A stretch of DNA of 64,000 nt. Source: Favolaschia claudopus. Taxonomy: Eukaryota; Basidiomycota; Agaricomycetes; Agaricales; Mycenaceae. This document shows positions 1 to 10,461 of the stretch, in pieces (the stretch's first letter is position 1; every line of letters begins with the position of its first letter). Below the pieces are notes generated by a model that saw only the letters and a program-made list of their open reading frames with translations, made no database searches and was not told where the DNA came from. A program made the translations under genes and the position numbers. The stretch spans positions 248,001-312,000 of the forward strand of contig JAWWNJ010000114.1 of the NCBI GenBank assembly GCA_037176885.1, in the 5' to 3' direction.

Positions 1-202
1 GGAGAATCCTTCGAAGGAAGGGGGTGGCAACTGTAGCAGCTCGACGAGCTGCCAGCAACGAGTTGCCCCGCCACCCAATCTCCATGCAGACTGCAGGCGC
101 TCAGAGGTCCCTAGGCACCGGCGGACACCCCTAAGGACGGGGAGGCCGGGGAGATATGGACTTGAGCAACCTTGCAACTCTCGACAGTGCTCCCTCCAAG
201 CC
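1..202. other. Unassigned flank outside the copia LTR
   Basis: GC-rich sequence next to the outer edge of the copia A LTR. It contains short inverted runs (AGCAGCTCGACGAGCTGC near 35) but no coding signal that I can support. It is probably the target DNA, or another repeat into which copia A inserted. Confidence 0.3.
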
Positions 203-605
203 TGTTGAACAGGCAAGCACAGAGGTCTGAAGTCAACAGTGAGAACTCTAGTAGATTGCAATGTGAAGTAAATACTTGCCTGAAGTCAACAGTGAGAACT
301 GAGGACTCAAGGCACTAGCTAGGCTGTATATATAGGTACAGGAACAAAGGGAATGCTACATATGGTAGACAAAGGGAAGACCTAATTGGGCACAAAGGAG
401 CTACCTAATTGGGAACAAGGGGATTACTATAAAGAGAACAAAGGACATAGGATCAGTAGGATCAGGTATCAATAATAGGATCATAAAGGATCAGAGGAAT
501 GCATAGGATCAGTAGGATCAGATATTGATGATAGGATCATAAAGGATCAAAGTGGTGACACTCATGAGAGTGAGAGATGTCAGAGGCAAAACCCACATTC
601 CAACA
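203..605 (-). repeat. 3' LTR of copia A (403 bp)
   Basis: On the minus strand it starts TGTTGGAATG and ends GTTCAACA, a TGTTG/CAACA terminal pair. It is preceded by the purine tract ACGGGGGAG, the expected polypurine primer. The same 403-bp segment recurs at 16694-17096. It contains repeated GGATCA/TAGGATCA motifs on the plus strand at about 445-550. Confidence 0.88.
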
Positions 606-624
606 CTCCCCCGTGACGAGACAA

Positions 625-2150
625 GTCTCGCTCATCTCCCCCGTAATCCTATCAGACCACGCAACTTTTCCACAAGAGGACGTGCAAGGGCCTTGGTTAG
701 GATATCTGCAAGTTGATCTCCAGTGGGAATATAGTCCACAGAGATGAACCGTTTGGCAACTTGATCTCTGAGCCAATAAAAGGCCAAGTCCATACGTCCA
801 TGGTGCTCAGGATTTTTAGCAACCTGGATTGCAGACTGGTTGTCCATGAGGAGAAGGGAAGGGCCAGACACTCCATAGCCCAGTTCATGGAGCAGATTGC
901 GCACCCACTTGATCTCCTTCCCAGCTTCCAAGGCAGCAAGATATTCTGCCTCAAAGAGAGACAGTGGATTGCAACTTGCTCCTCCAACTCACTGGTCCAC
1001 CACACATCATTACCACATAACCTCCAGTGCTTTTGCCAGTGTCTGGACAACCGCCATGATTGGCATCAGCATAAGTGATGGGAGGCACGGGCTGAGGTGA
1101 TTTTGTATAGGTAATGCCATAATCAAGTGTTCCTTTGATGTAACGGAACACATGCTTGACAGCCTTCCAGTGGAGTTCACCAGGATTGGAATTGAACCGT
1201 GCAAGAACTCCAACAACATAGGAGTAGCCAAATAGATGAGGCGACCAACGGCAGAGATGTAGATGCCATGGTACTTCTTGGCTTCCTCATCTGACTTGGC
1301 ACCCATCTCCTTGGTCAAAACTAGACCAGGGAGCATTGGCGTCGAAACAGGATGACAGTCCGACATGTTGAAGTCCTCAAGCATGTCCAGAGCATACTGG
1401 CGCTGAGATAGGGTAATGGCTCCAGTCTGAGGGTCACGCTCGATCTTGATACCCAACAACCACTCTGTGGGACCAAGATCTTTGAGCTTGAACTCTTTAG
1501 AGAGCTCTTCAATGACCTTGTCAATTTCAGCATCGTCTTTAGCAGCGATGGTGCTGTCATCAACATAGATAGGAATGATGACACGCGTCAAGCCTCTAGC
1601 GAAGATGAAGCAAGAGCGGTCAGACTGGAGACATGTGAAGCCCATCTTAACCAGCTTTGCACACAGGACCTTGTACCATTCACGTCCAGCTTGCCTCAGA
1701 CCATAAATGGTGCGATGAAGCTTAAGGAGCTGGTCATGCCGTCCCTGAGGAAAACCAGGTGGCTGAGTCATGTAGACGTCCTCCTCCAGGTGACCATCCT
1801 GGTAGGCAGATGAGAAGTCAATGGAACGAAGTTTGAGGTCGTGCTGTGCAGCCAGTGCAAGGACAATGCGGAGTGTGGCAGGTTTTACAGTAGGGGAGAA
1901 AATCTCGTTGTAGTCAACACCATATTTCTGAGTGCGACCATCTGCAACGAGTCTCGCCTTGTAACGCTCAATGGAGCCATCAGACTTGTGCTTTATAACA
2001 AAGACCCCATTGGGAACGAACTGGCTTAACACCAGGGGGGTGCATCCACAACTTCCCAGGTGCAGTTCTCAAGCAGAGCATTAATCTCAGCAAGAGCAGC
2101 TTCCTTCCACAAATGAGCATCCTCACGCTCATGATAAGAGCGCGGGCTCG
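625..2150 (-). pseudogene. Copia A reverse transcriptase and RNase H region (broken)
   Basis: This encodes the C-terminal half of a copia polyprotein, which copies element RNA into DNA. Visible motifs are the RT entry segment VRSQWVF-like (near 2020), KARLVADG, IDFSSAYQDG (first catalytic Asp), IYVDDS (near 1575, active-site YVDD), SDCHPVSTPM, then YADANHGG and LADILTK of RNase H. The frame breaks near 1225, where a deletion joins the YLA segment to the downstream RT/RNase H linker. The same lesion is in copy C. Relative to C, copy A has further small deletions in RNase H (near 795 and 955). It cannot make a full polyprotein. Confidence 0.85.
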
Positions 2151-2599
2151 CCAGCATGCAAAGCGGACTCTGCAGAATGCACATGAGCAGCATTAAGCGC
2201 TTGGAGATAAGGGCTCAAGGATCGCCTTCATGAGCAACAATAAGCGCTTTGAGAAGCAACTCATCATCACTCTCCTCATCCTCTCAGCAGGAGCCGGCTC
2301 TGCTGGCGAACAGGCGGATCAGCAGGAGCGGGCTCACTGGCGCAGGAGGTTGGTTAAGTTTCCATCACTCAGCAGCAGGTTTGTGTTCAGTGGTTTGACC
2401 ATGGTAAGCGCCGACGTGCAGCGATTACCAATAGGAGAAGGAGGGTGGTGATTGCTGCTGAGGAGGATCATTGGAGAGGTGGCGCAGGTGAAGGCGAACG
2501 AGAAGTGTGATTGGAAGGAGGATTTGGATTTGGGGGATTGGGAGGGTGGAGCAGGAGGTGCATGATAAACACCAAAGTCATCATCCTCATCATCGTCCC

Positions 2600-3922
2600 C
2601 CCCCGTCATTGTTGCAACTCCTGCACAACTGGAGGAAGATCAACAAATTCAGAGGATGGACTATTAGGACAGAGTTTAAGAAGAGTTGGTTTGTTCCCAG
2701 GGTAATAGCGCTCATCAAAGACTGCGCGCTCAGAGACAACAAATTTTGCGTGTCTCTGGATTATAGAAGAGCCATCCCTTGTGTTGTGTGGGATATCCCA
2801 CAAAGACGCACTTTTGAAAGTGGATGCCGGAATTGTCCCGTTTATCTCTCTGCACATGAACATAGGCAAGACAACCCCACACCCTAAGGTGTGACACATC
2901 AGGCTTACGCTTGTACCACAGCTCAAATGGAGTAGTATCTCCAGGGATATGAGCTGAGGGATGCATATTGCTAACATGAATATAAGCTGCAACTGCAAGC
3001 GCTTTAAAAGAAGGCGGCAGATTAGCTTCATGTAGCATAGCCGTAGCATGCTCATCAATCGTGCGATTAGCACGCTCTGCTGTCCCGTTCTGCTGCGGTC
3101 TATTCCTTGTCGAATGACGGCGCACAATGCCACAAGAGGTAAGGAAATCCTCAAACTCTAGGGACATGTACTTCCCCACATTCATCCTCTTGAAACTCTT
3201 TGATTTTGCAACCAAAGTGATTCTCAGCATAAGCTTTGAACACCTTGAATGCATTGAGCGCACCACTCTTTGCGCTTCATGTGCATACACACTTTGAAGC
3301 TTGTGTGATCATCAACAAAGACAATACGATGTCTCCACCCCTCACGGGTGAACACTTTGTACTGCTTCAGATCAGAGTGTATTAATTCAAGAGGTGCAGA
3401 TGCACGATGTCCAGTGGAAGGAAATGGAGCCGCAATTCAGTCTTGCCAGCAAGGCAGGGCTCACAGATGGGATCTGGCTTCTGATTTGAAGTAAGCTTCG
3501 CACGCAGTAACCAGATTCTTGCTCAAGATCTTCTGGGTGTCATTGTGATGCCCAAGTCGACGATGCAACAGTTCCAGAGCAAGAGGCAAAGTCCCAACTG
3601 CAGCCAGAGCTGAAACAGAATCAGAAGGGCACTTCTCTCACAAATGCTTGGTTCCCCTCGTCAATATCCGCTTCAAAGAATGTTTCACCATCCTTAACAA
3701 AACAGATAGTGTTCTGCTCCATGAGAATAGAGTAGCCATGAACACGAGATAGATAGGTGGTAGAGACGAGGTTATGAGATAGATTTGGAAACATACAAGA
3801 CATTTGTGAGAATTACATGCTTGCTACTACGTCCGTGTATAAGTGGCTTTAAGGCAAGATCTCTCCTTTTAATTCAGAGTACACTACAACTCCATTTGCG
3901 ACTTGGATGGGAACCCTGTGCG
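2600..3922 (-). pseudogene. Copia A GAG-pre-integrase and integrase (broken)
   Basis: Integrase part of copia A. Reading down the minus strand: the end of protease (PHRVPIQVANG near 3905), a zinc-binding GAG-pre-integrase segment (LHRRLGHHNDT and ICEPCLAGK), then the DDE core with VDDHTSF (near 3310), ECGEYMS (near 3165) and NGTAERANRT (near 3070). Last come the HPFELWYKRKP-like region and an acidic, proline-rich linker. Frameshifts occur near 3500, 3235 and 2770. The same segment in arm B (7262-8570) has partly different frameshifts, so the two arms have diverged mainly by small indels. Confidence 0.85.
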
Positions 3923-3927
3923 GAACG

Positions 3928-4089
3928 TGTGAAAAGTAGGAGGAGAGGGAAGGGGTGAGACCAGGATGCTGGCTCGACTCAGACACAGATGGACGGCAGG
4001 CGGTGACAAGAAGGCGACAAGTGTAGTTAGATACGCGATAGTACATCAATAGCCAAAGCACGCCGTGAAACAAACTACGTATTCTCACA
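3928..4089 (-). repeat. 3' LTR of the gag-only element
   Basis: 162-bp LTR on the minus strand, starting TGTGAGAATACG and ending CTTTTCACA. It is immediately preceded by the purine-rich CAGGTGGGAG (polypurine tract). It matches 5260-5412 and 7107-7261 with several 1-bp indels. Confidence 0.85.
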
Positions 4090-4109
4090 CTCCCACCTGA
4101 TGAGACGTG

Positions 4110-5132
4110 CGAGACGAGGAAAAAACAAAAGGCGGAAAAACAACTCCCACCGGAACCAAAGTCCATTCAAATCCGAAGCGGGATCTGAACATTTCCACCG
4201 ATCTTCATCGTCACTGTATGCGTCACCCCACATATGCACCTCCACCTCAGGAGCGTGCGCGGTGCGCCGCAGACTCAGTGCGGTTCCGAGGGGGCGTTCC
4301 CCATGACCCAAGTCCTTGATGTGCAGTGGGGCATGGGTCGTGGATGCAGCGCGCAGAGCAATATGGACCTGAGCGGACCGACAACCATGACTAATGGGCT
4401 CGTCGTTAGTGGGGTCGCACCAACGGTAACCGTGTGATCGTGACAACACCGTCTCGACTAGCCGAACCATATCCTCCACCGCCACCGGATACCTCTCCTC
4501 CCACCCGAACCGAGTGCTCAAATGACGTGCCGCCATCGCAAGATTCAGGTCATCATCCTCCTTAACGGGGGGTTTGACCCTAGCACTACGTAGAGTTGCA
4601 ACAACGTCTTTGAGCGTCAGTTTGTGGGGTGTGGCAGTGATGGCAGTACGGACGGTGTTCCCAGGAAGAATGGAGGTTGAGAAGCAAGACGTCAATGGTC
4701 TCTGTGTCGCTGGGATTACGATCCAAGCCTTCAAGAGCTTTGCGCGCGCGGTTCACCTTGCTGATGAAGATGTCGATAGGAGCGTGGGGGTCGTGTTGCG
4801 CTTTTTGGAAATTGGCTGGGTGGCAATGAGACGACTACCCACATTGGATTCTTGAAACCGGTCCTTGAGCTCTGTCCAAGCAGCAAGAGCAGACTTTTTT
4901 ATCCCGGATGTAGCCCTTGTAGTCACGGCCAACGTGGGAATAAATGTGCCAGACGAGCTCCCGGTCGATGTCGGCTTTATCTGTGGGGACTTTGTCGACG
5001 TCCAAGAGTCATGTATTCGGCTCCGCAGCCTAGAAAGAACATGGCGAAGGTATCGCTCCAGTCTCCCCAATTGTCCTCCTTCAGATCCTCGACGCCGTTT
5101 AGACCATGGAGAACGGCGGTAGGAATAGGCAT
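4110..5132 (-). pseudogene. gag of the gag-only LTR element (frameshifted)
   Basis: Capsid-type gag of the copia class. The ATG lies at 5132 on the minus strand (MPIPTAVLHG), about 130 bp inside the 5' LTR. Recognisable segments are DNWGDWSDTF, FFLGCGAEYMT, DRELVWHIYSHV and AAWTELKDRFQ, then HLSTRFGW and a zinc-knuckle region that is intact in arm B (CHGCGRSGHIAARC, C-x2-C-x4-H-x4-C) but damaged here. The resemblance to Retrotran_gag_2/UBN2-type gag is from family knowledge. Frameshifts near 4985, 4760 and 4380 break the frame. No protease, integrase or RT follows before the 3' LTR. Confidence 0.78.
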
Positions 5133-5259
5133 GGTGGGGAATCGGGAGCGTGGGAAGAAAGTTTCCGCAGTGACGTGGCGAAAAAGGAAGTCGCGAGAAA
5201 GGGTGCGAGAGAGAAGAAGAAAGCTGGGAGGAGCAGAGAGCACTCGGAGGCCCAGAACC

Positions 5260-5412
5260 TGTGAAAAGTAGGAGGAGAGGGAAGGGGGTGAGACCAGGAT
5301 GCTGGCTCGACTCAGACACAGATGGACGCAGCGGACAAGAAGCGATAAGTGTATTGATACGCGATAGTACATCAATACCAAAGCACGCCGAAACAAACTA
5401 CGTATTCTCACA
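5260..5412 (-). repeat. 5' LTR of the gag-only element
   Basis: 153-bp LTR on the minus strand, TGTGAGAATACG..CTTTTCACA. The sequence just inside it (GGTTCTGGGCCTCC) is where a primer-binding site should be. I did not match it to a specific tRNA. Confidence 0.82.
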
Positions 5413-6170
5413 GAACGGCGTTCAAGCAGAAGCCCACGTTGATGGGTCATGTGCGATGTGGCGCCTGAGTCTGAGTTCCATCGTTTGTCAGCAAAAGATG
5501 AAGTGGAGGTAGTTAGAAGACTTGCATTAGAGGCCACTTGGGACGTTTGCATTTGGACCACCACCAGGTTGCTTCTTTCCAATAAGTTCGAAGGAACTTG
5601 AAGCAGCGATTGAGATAGTGGCCTGGTTTCCCAGCACCCTGGGCAGACCGAAGTCGCAGCAGGTGCAGGAGGTGGTGCAGCAGCAAGAGCAACAGCAGGA
5701 GACGAGGGGGAAGCAGGGACAGAGGTCGATGCAGCCATGGCAGACCAGAGAGAGATTTCTGGTTGGCATCTCCCTGATTAGCAGATCTGAATGCCTGGTC
5801 ATTGGTATAGGCAAGGTTCGACTTTAGTGGCATCCAGATCATCAGGGGATTGCTCAAGGGCGCTTTAAGAATAGCAAAGCGCCCTTCATCAGGGAGAGCC
5901 ATAAGGAGGACCATAGCATGCAACTCGCATCCTGCATTGTCTAGAGTGAAGTCCTTGGTGCGAGACTCTTTGAGCGCTCTCATGGCAGTAGCAGTGCGAC
6001 CAACCAGAGAGACTAAGCTCTCACCCCACCAAGACCACGAAATAGAGGGTGAGAGTGCGGTAGGCAGTGAAACGAGCGCCTGCCTTTCTAGGGGAAAAGC
6101 GCTGCTCCAAAGCTGTCCAAAGAGCGCAAGGATCATCCTCATGTTCCTTAACAAGAGGCTTGACATCATC
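5413..6170 (-). pseudogene. Copia A gag and start of protease (truncated)
   Basis: This encodes copia A gag up to the protease active-site region. On the minus strand one sees ALKESRTKDFTLDNAG, an alanine/proline-rich stretch, a degenerate zinc knuckle (GKPGHYLNRC), then WNSDSGATSHMTHQRG, where DSGA is the aspartic protease motif. The gene is cut at 6170 by the inverted arm B, so the N-terminus and 5' LTR are gone. A 1-bp frame mismatch lies between this part and the protease remainder beyond the gag-only element. This gag differs from that of the gag-only element, so the latter is not a simple deletion of this copia. Confidence 0.75.
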
Positions 6171-7090
6171 ACCTTCGCCATGTTCTTTCTAGGCTGCGGA
6201 GCCGAATACATGACTCTTGACGTCGACAAAGTCCCCACAGATAAAGCCGACATCGACCGGGAGCTCGTCTGGCACATTTATTCCCACGTTGGCCGTGACT
6301 ACAAGGGCTACATCCGGGATAAAAAGTCTGCTCTTGCTGCTTGGACAGAGCTCAAGGACCGGTTTCAAGAATCCAATGTGGGTAGTCGTCTCATTGCCAC
6401 CGCCAATTTCCAAAAAGCGCAACACGACCCCCACGCTCCTATCGACATCTTCATCAGCAAGGTGAACCGCGCGCGCAAAGCTCTTGAAGGCTTGGATCGT
6501 AATCCCAGCGACACAGAGACCATTGACGTCTTGCTTCTCAACCTCCATTCTTCCTGGGACACGTCCGTACTGCCATCACTGCCACACCCCACAAACTGAC
6601 GCTCAAAGACGTTGTTGCAACTCTACGTAGTGCTAGGGTCAAACCCCCCCGTTAAGGAGGATGATGACCTGAATCTTGCGATGGCGGCACGTCATTTGAG
6701 CATCGGTTCGGGTGGGAGGAGAGGTGGTGGCGGGTGGATGGATCTGGTTCGGCTAGTCGAGACGGTGTTGACGATCACGGTTATCCGTTGGTGCGACCCC
6801 ACTAACGAGAGCCATTGTCATGGTTGTGGTCGCTCAGGTCATATTGCTGCGCGCTGCATCCACGACATGCCCCAGCACATCAAGGATTGGGTCATGGGGA
6901 ACGCCCCTCGGAACCGCACTGAGTCTGCGGCGCACGCGCACCGCTCCTGAGGTGGAGGTGCATATGTGGGGTGACGCATACAGTGACGATGAAGATGGTG
7001 GAAATGTTCAGATCCCGCTTTCGGATTTGATGGACTTTGGTTCCGGTGGGAGTTGTTTTTTCGCCTTTTGTTTTTCCTCGTCTCGCACGT
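6171..7090 (+). pseudogene. gag of the gag-only element, arm B copy (5' truncated)
   Basis: Same gag as at 4110-5132 but lacking the first ~25 residues and the 5' LTR. A clean reading runs from FAMFFLGCGAEYMT through ELVWHIYSHVGRDY, TELKDRFQESN, FISKVNRARKALEG and LLLNLHSSWDT (about 6172-6560). After a frameshift it continues with VKEDDDLNLAMAARHLS and the zinc knuckle CHGCGRSGHIAARC (about 6817-6858), with cysteine and histidine spacing as in retroviral-type knuckles. The acidic tail HMWGDAYSDDED follows. This copy is the best guide to the intact gag domain order. Confidence 0.78.
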
Positions 7091-7106
7091 CTCATCAGGT
7101 GGGAGA

Positions 7107-7261
7107 TGTGAGATATACGTAGTTTTGTTTCGGCGTGCTTTGGTATTTGATGTACTATCGCGTATCAATACACTTGTCGCTTCTTGTCCGCTGCGTCCAT
7201 CTGTGTCTGAGTCGAGCCAGCATCCTGGTCTCACCCCTTCCCTCTCCTCCTACTTTTCACA
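7107..7261 (+). repeat. 3' LTR of the gag-only element in arm B
   Basis: 155-bp LTR beginning TGTGAGATATACG and ending CTTTTCACA. It is followed by CGTTC (7262-7266), the same target base pairs as in arm A, and preceded by the purine tract AGGTGGGAGA. Confidence 0.82.
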
Positions 7262-9368
7262 CGTTCCGCACAGGGTTCCCATCCAAGTCGCAAATGGAGT
7301 TGTAGTGTACTCTGAATTAAAAGGAGAGATCTTGCTTAAGCCACTTATACACGGACGTAGTAGCAAGCATGTAATTCTCACAAATGTCCTTGTATGTTCC
7401 AAATCTATCTCATAACCTCGTCTCTACCACCTATCTATCTCGTGTTCATGGCTACTCTATTCTCATGGAGCAGAACACTATCTGTTTTGTTAAGGATGGT
7501 GAAACATTCTTTGAAGCGGATATTGACGAGGGGAACCAAGCATTTGTGAGAGAAGTGCCTTCTGATTCTGTTTCAGCTCTGGGCTGCAGTTGGGACTTTG
7601 CCTCTTGCTCTGGAACTGTTGCATCGTCGACTTGGGCATCACAATGACACCCAGAAGATCTTGAGCAAGAATCTGGTTACTGGTGCGAAGCTTACTTCAA
7701 ATCAGAAGCCAGATCCCATCTGTGAGCCCTGCCTTGCTGGCAAGCTGAATGCGGCTCCATTTCCTTCCACTGGACATCGTGCATCTGCACCTCTTGAATT
7801 AATACACTCTGATCTGAAGCAGTACAAAGTGTTCACCCGTGAGGGGTGGAGACATCGTATTGTCTTTGTTGATGATCACACAAGCTTCAAAGTGTGTATG
7901 CACATGAAGCGCAAGAGTGGTGCGCTCAATGCATTCAAGGTGTTTCAAAGCTTATGCTGAGAATCACTTTGGTTGCAAAATCAAAGAGTTTCAAGAGGAT
8001 GAATGTGGGGAGTACATGTCCCTAGAGTTTGAGGATTTCCTTACCTCTTGTGGCATTGTGCGCCGTCATTCGACAAGGAATAGACCGCAGCAGAACGGGA
8101 CAGCAGAGCGTGCTAATCGCACGATTGATGAGCATGCTACGGCTATGCTACATGAAGCTAATCTGCCGCCTTCTTTTAAAGCGCTTGCAGTTGCAGCTTA
8201 TATTCATGTTAGGCAATATGCATCCCTCAGCTCATATCCCTGGAGATACTACTCCATTTGAGCTGTGGGTACAAGCGTAAGCCTGATGTGTCACACCTTA
8301 GGGTGTGGGGTTGTCTTGCCTATGCTCATGTGCAGAGAGATAAACGGGACAATTCCGGCATCCACTTTCAAAAGTGCGTCTTTGTGGGATATCCCACACA
8401 ACACAAGGGATGGCTCTTCTATAATCCAGAGACACGCAAAATTGTTGTCTCTGAGCGCGCAGTCTTTGATGAGCGCTATTACCCTGGGAACAAACCAACT
8501 CTTCTTAAACTCTGTCCTAATAGTCCATCCTCTGAATTTGTTGATCTTCCTCCAGTTGTGCAGGAGTTTGCACAATGACGGGGGGGACGATGATGAGGAT
8601 GATGACTTTGGTGTTTATCATGCACCTCCTGCTCCACCTCCCAATCCCCCAAATCCAAATCCTCCTTCCAATCACACTTCTCGTTCGCCTTCACCTGCGC
8701 CACCTCCTCCCAATGATCCTCCTCAGCAGCAATCACCACCTCCTTCTCCTATTGGAATCGCTGCACGTCGGCGCTACCATGGTCAAACCACTGAACACAA
8801 ACCTGCTGCTGAGTGGTGGAAACTTAACCAACCTCCTGCGCCAGTTGAGCCCGCTCCTGCTGATCCGCCTGTTGCGCCAGCAGAGCCGGCTCCTGCTCAA
8901 GAGGATGAGGAGAGTGATGATGAGTTGCTTCTCAAAGCGCTTATTGTTGCTCATGAAGGCGATCCTTTGAGCCCTTATCTCCAAGCGCTTAATGCTGCTC
9001 ATGTGCATTCTGCAGAGTCCGCTTTGCATGCTGGCGAGCCGCGCTCTTATCATGAGCGTGAGGATGCTCATTTGTGGAAGGAAGCTGCTCTTGCTGAGAT
9101 TAATGCTCTGCTTGAGAACTGCACCTGGGAAGTTGTGGATGCACCCCCTGGTGTTAAGCCAGTTCGTTCCCAATGGGTCTTTGTTATAAAGCACAAGTCT
9201 GATGGCTCCATTGAGCGTTACAAGGCGAGACTCGTTGCAGATGGTCGCACTCAGAAATATGGTGTTGACTACAACGAGATTTTCTCCCCTACTGTAAAAC
9301 CTGCCACACTCCGCATTGTCCTTGCACTGGCTGCACAGCACGACCTCAAACTTCGTTCCATTGACTTC
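7262..9368 (+). pseudogene. Copia pol in arm B: protease end, integrase, RT start (truncated)
   Basis: Copia polyprotein middle part on the plus strand: protease remainder (VPIQVANGVVVYSE), LVSTTYLSRVHGYS, the GAG-pre-integrase His/Cys segment (LHRRLGHHND, ICEPCLAGK), the integrase DDE core (VDDHTSFK; ECGEYMSLEF; NGTAERANRT), a long proline-rich acidic linker (about 8570-8960) and RT start (WVFVIKHKSDGSIERYKARL; FSPTVKPATLR). The linker-RT part (8595-9368) is open over about 260 codons. Frameshifts occur near 7395, 7590, 7940 and 8215. The RT stops at IDF and continues into unrelated sequence, so the palm domain is missing. Confidence 0.85.
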
Positions 9369-9378
9369 AATGTGATAG

Positions 9379-10314
9379 TCACACTTTGTGACATCTGTCA
9401 CTCAACCGACCATTGCCGACCCCCACAATACTGGTCCAGAGATCGTAGACCGACGAAGGCCCGAAGATACCCTGTGGTCCGGGGGAGCGTGGGAAACCGG
9501 AGCCGGAGTCCGGAGGGCCGGAGCTCGGGGCCCGGAGGGTCGGGGAACCGGGGGAATAGAGCCCAGGGAACCCGGGAAGGGCGCTAGAGGCAGGGCGAGA
9601 CAGCAGGAGCATCGAGGCTTGGGTGACAGAACCGCTGGGGCTTGGCCCAGCTCCGGGGGAGCGTGGGAAGACGGGCCGGGGACCGGGGGACCGGAGCCGG
9701 AAGGCCGGAGGTCCGGACGACCAGAGCTCGGGGTACCAGAGCTCTCGGAGGGCTAGAAGTCTGACCGGAAGACCAGTAGGGAACCGGGTTGCGCTGAGCA
9801 CTAGCTGTAGGAGCGCAGGGTCGACAGGAGTCTGTCGAGGAGGGGAACGGGGGGTCGGAAGGAGGAAGGTGTGACAAAGGGGGAAGTCTGGAGGGAGTAG
9901 CGTTCCCAAGAAGGCTGGAGTGATGCAAGGAATAGCGGAGCGGGTCGGGGAAGCGGGGGGTTCCCCTGACACGAACGTAACATCGCTAGCGTCTCGCACG
10001 GTAAGTGCCGAAGCTTGTTGCGTGGGGTAATCTGAGCCATTGTCGGAAAGGAGTCCCGGAAGGGAGTCGGCAGTGGAAGTCGACTCGTTTTCGGAGTGGT
10101 GGCACTCGTGGCACTGGGAACCGTGCTTGAGGCCGAAGGGTTGATTCAGGAAGGTGTATTCACCGGGATCCGAGCAAGTACACGGTGAAGGAGGAGGAAC
10201 GTGGTAGGTGTCGCGGTGACCGAGGAATCGGAAATTGGAGAACATGTTGTGAGGTAAGAGGAAGTGGGAAAGACGAGGACGCAACCAGGCGCTAAGGGAA
10301 TCGTGGCAAGCCAT
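9379..10314 (-). CDS. Hypothetical proline/serine-rich protein
   Basis: An uninterrupted 311-codon frame starting at an ATG (MACHDSLSAWLRPRL) at 10314, with an AT-rich TTTAAATAC just upstream. The product is unrecognised. The N-terminal third has scattered Cys/His (CTCSD, CHECHHSE) that could bind metal. The rest is rich in Pro, Ser, Leu and Gly and lies in very GC-rich DNA (9470-9790) with repeated CCGGAG/GAGCTCGG motifs. The last codons run into the junction with copia arm B near 9369, so the natural C-terminus may be lost. The open frame may partly reflect GC content rather than selection. No function is proposed. Confidence 0.35.
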   Translation of the reverse strand: MACHDSLSAWLRPRLSHFLLPHNMFSNFRFLGHRDTYHVPPPSPCTCSDPGEYTFLNQPFGLKHGSQCHECHHSENESTSTADSLPGLLSDNGSDYPTQQASALTVRDASDVTFVSGEPPASPTRSAIPCITPAFLGTLLPPDFPLCHTFLLPTPRSPPRQTPVDPALLQLVLSATRFPTGLPVRLLALRELWYPELWSSGPPAFRLRSPGPRPVFPRSPGAGPSPSGSVTQASMLLLSRPASSALPGFPGLYSPGSPTLRAPSSGPPDSGSGFPRSPGPQGIFGPSSVYDLWTSIVGVGNGRLSDRCHKV

Positions 10315-10461
10315 TAGTGTTTAAATACTCTATATCGGGTGTGGCGTAGAAGAAACATTCGCACGAAGGAGGTACAGACCGATGCAAAGAATCATGAGAT
10401 AGTTTCGTAGGAGTCTAAGCACTTGGTGTCTCCACTTTATTTGAATTTGACCAGTCTAATC

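Larger units (their letters stand above)
3928..5412 (-). mobile_element. Gag-only LTR element (TR-GAG type) inserted in copia protease
   Basis: A 1485-bp element with two LTRs, a primer-binding region, a single gag gene, a polypurine tract and no pol. It is flanked on both sides by the 5-bp duplication GAACG (3923-3927 and 5413-5417; CGTTC on the element strand). The LTR termini are TGTGA..TCACA. Removing the element and one duplication rejoins the copia protease sequence, so this is an insertion into a pre-existing copia element. With no protease, integrase or RT of its own, it must have been moved in trans. The seen parts are the LTRs, gag and target duplication; trans-mobilisation is inference. 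Confidence 0.85.
203..6170 (-). mobile_element. Ty1/copia retrotransposon copy A, interrupted and truncated
   Basis: Minus-strand Ty1/copia element. Reading leftwards from 6170 it shows gag with a zinc-knuckle-like segment, a protease motif (DSGATSHM near 5450), a GAG-pre-integrase segment, integrase, reverse transcriptase (RT) with YVDD, RNase H, a purine-rich tract and the 3' LTR. The order protease, integrase, RT, RNase H is diagnostic for copia. The 5' LTR is missing because the copy stops at 6170, where the inverted arm B begins. A gag-only LTR element (3928-5412) sits in the protease coding region. Several frameshifts make this copy defective. Confidence 0.9.
6171..9368 (+). mobile_element. 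Inverted arm B: second copy of the gag-only/copia composite
   Basis: This plus-strand segment repeats 1814-5051 in inverted orientation. It starts within gag of the gag-only element (FAMFFLGCGAE), passes its 3' LTR and one CGTTC duplication, and continues into copia protease, integrase and the start of RT. It ends abruptly after RSIDF at 9368. Arm lengths are 3238 bp (A) and 3198 bp (B), with a 1119-bp spacer. The shared nested insertion shows that the duplication happened after the gag-only element had landed. An assembly artefact is possible. Confidence 0.85.

Noticed and set aside
537..1151. Several overlapping open frames on both strands near the copia A LTR
   Set aside because: They are shadows of the RNase H region or lie in the LTR. 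Only the minus-strand frame matches copia RNase H motifs.
9440..9800. Plus-strand CCGGAG/GGAGCC repeats as a CRISPR or ordered tandem array
   Set aside because: Unit lengths are irregular and the region is simply GC-rich. CRISPR arrays are not expected in a eukaryote.
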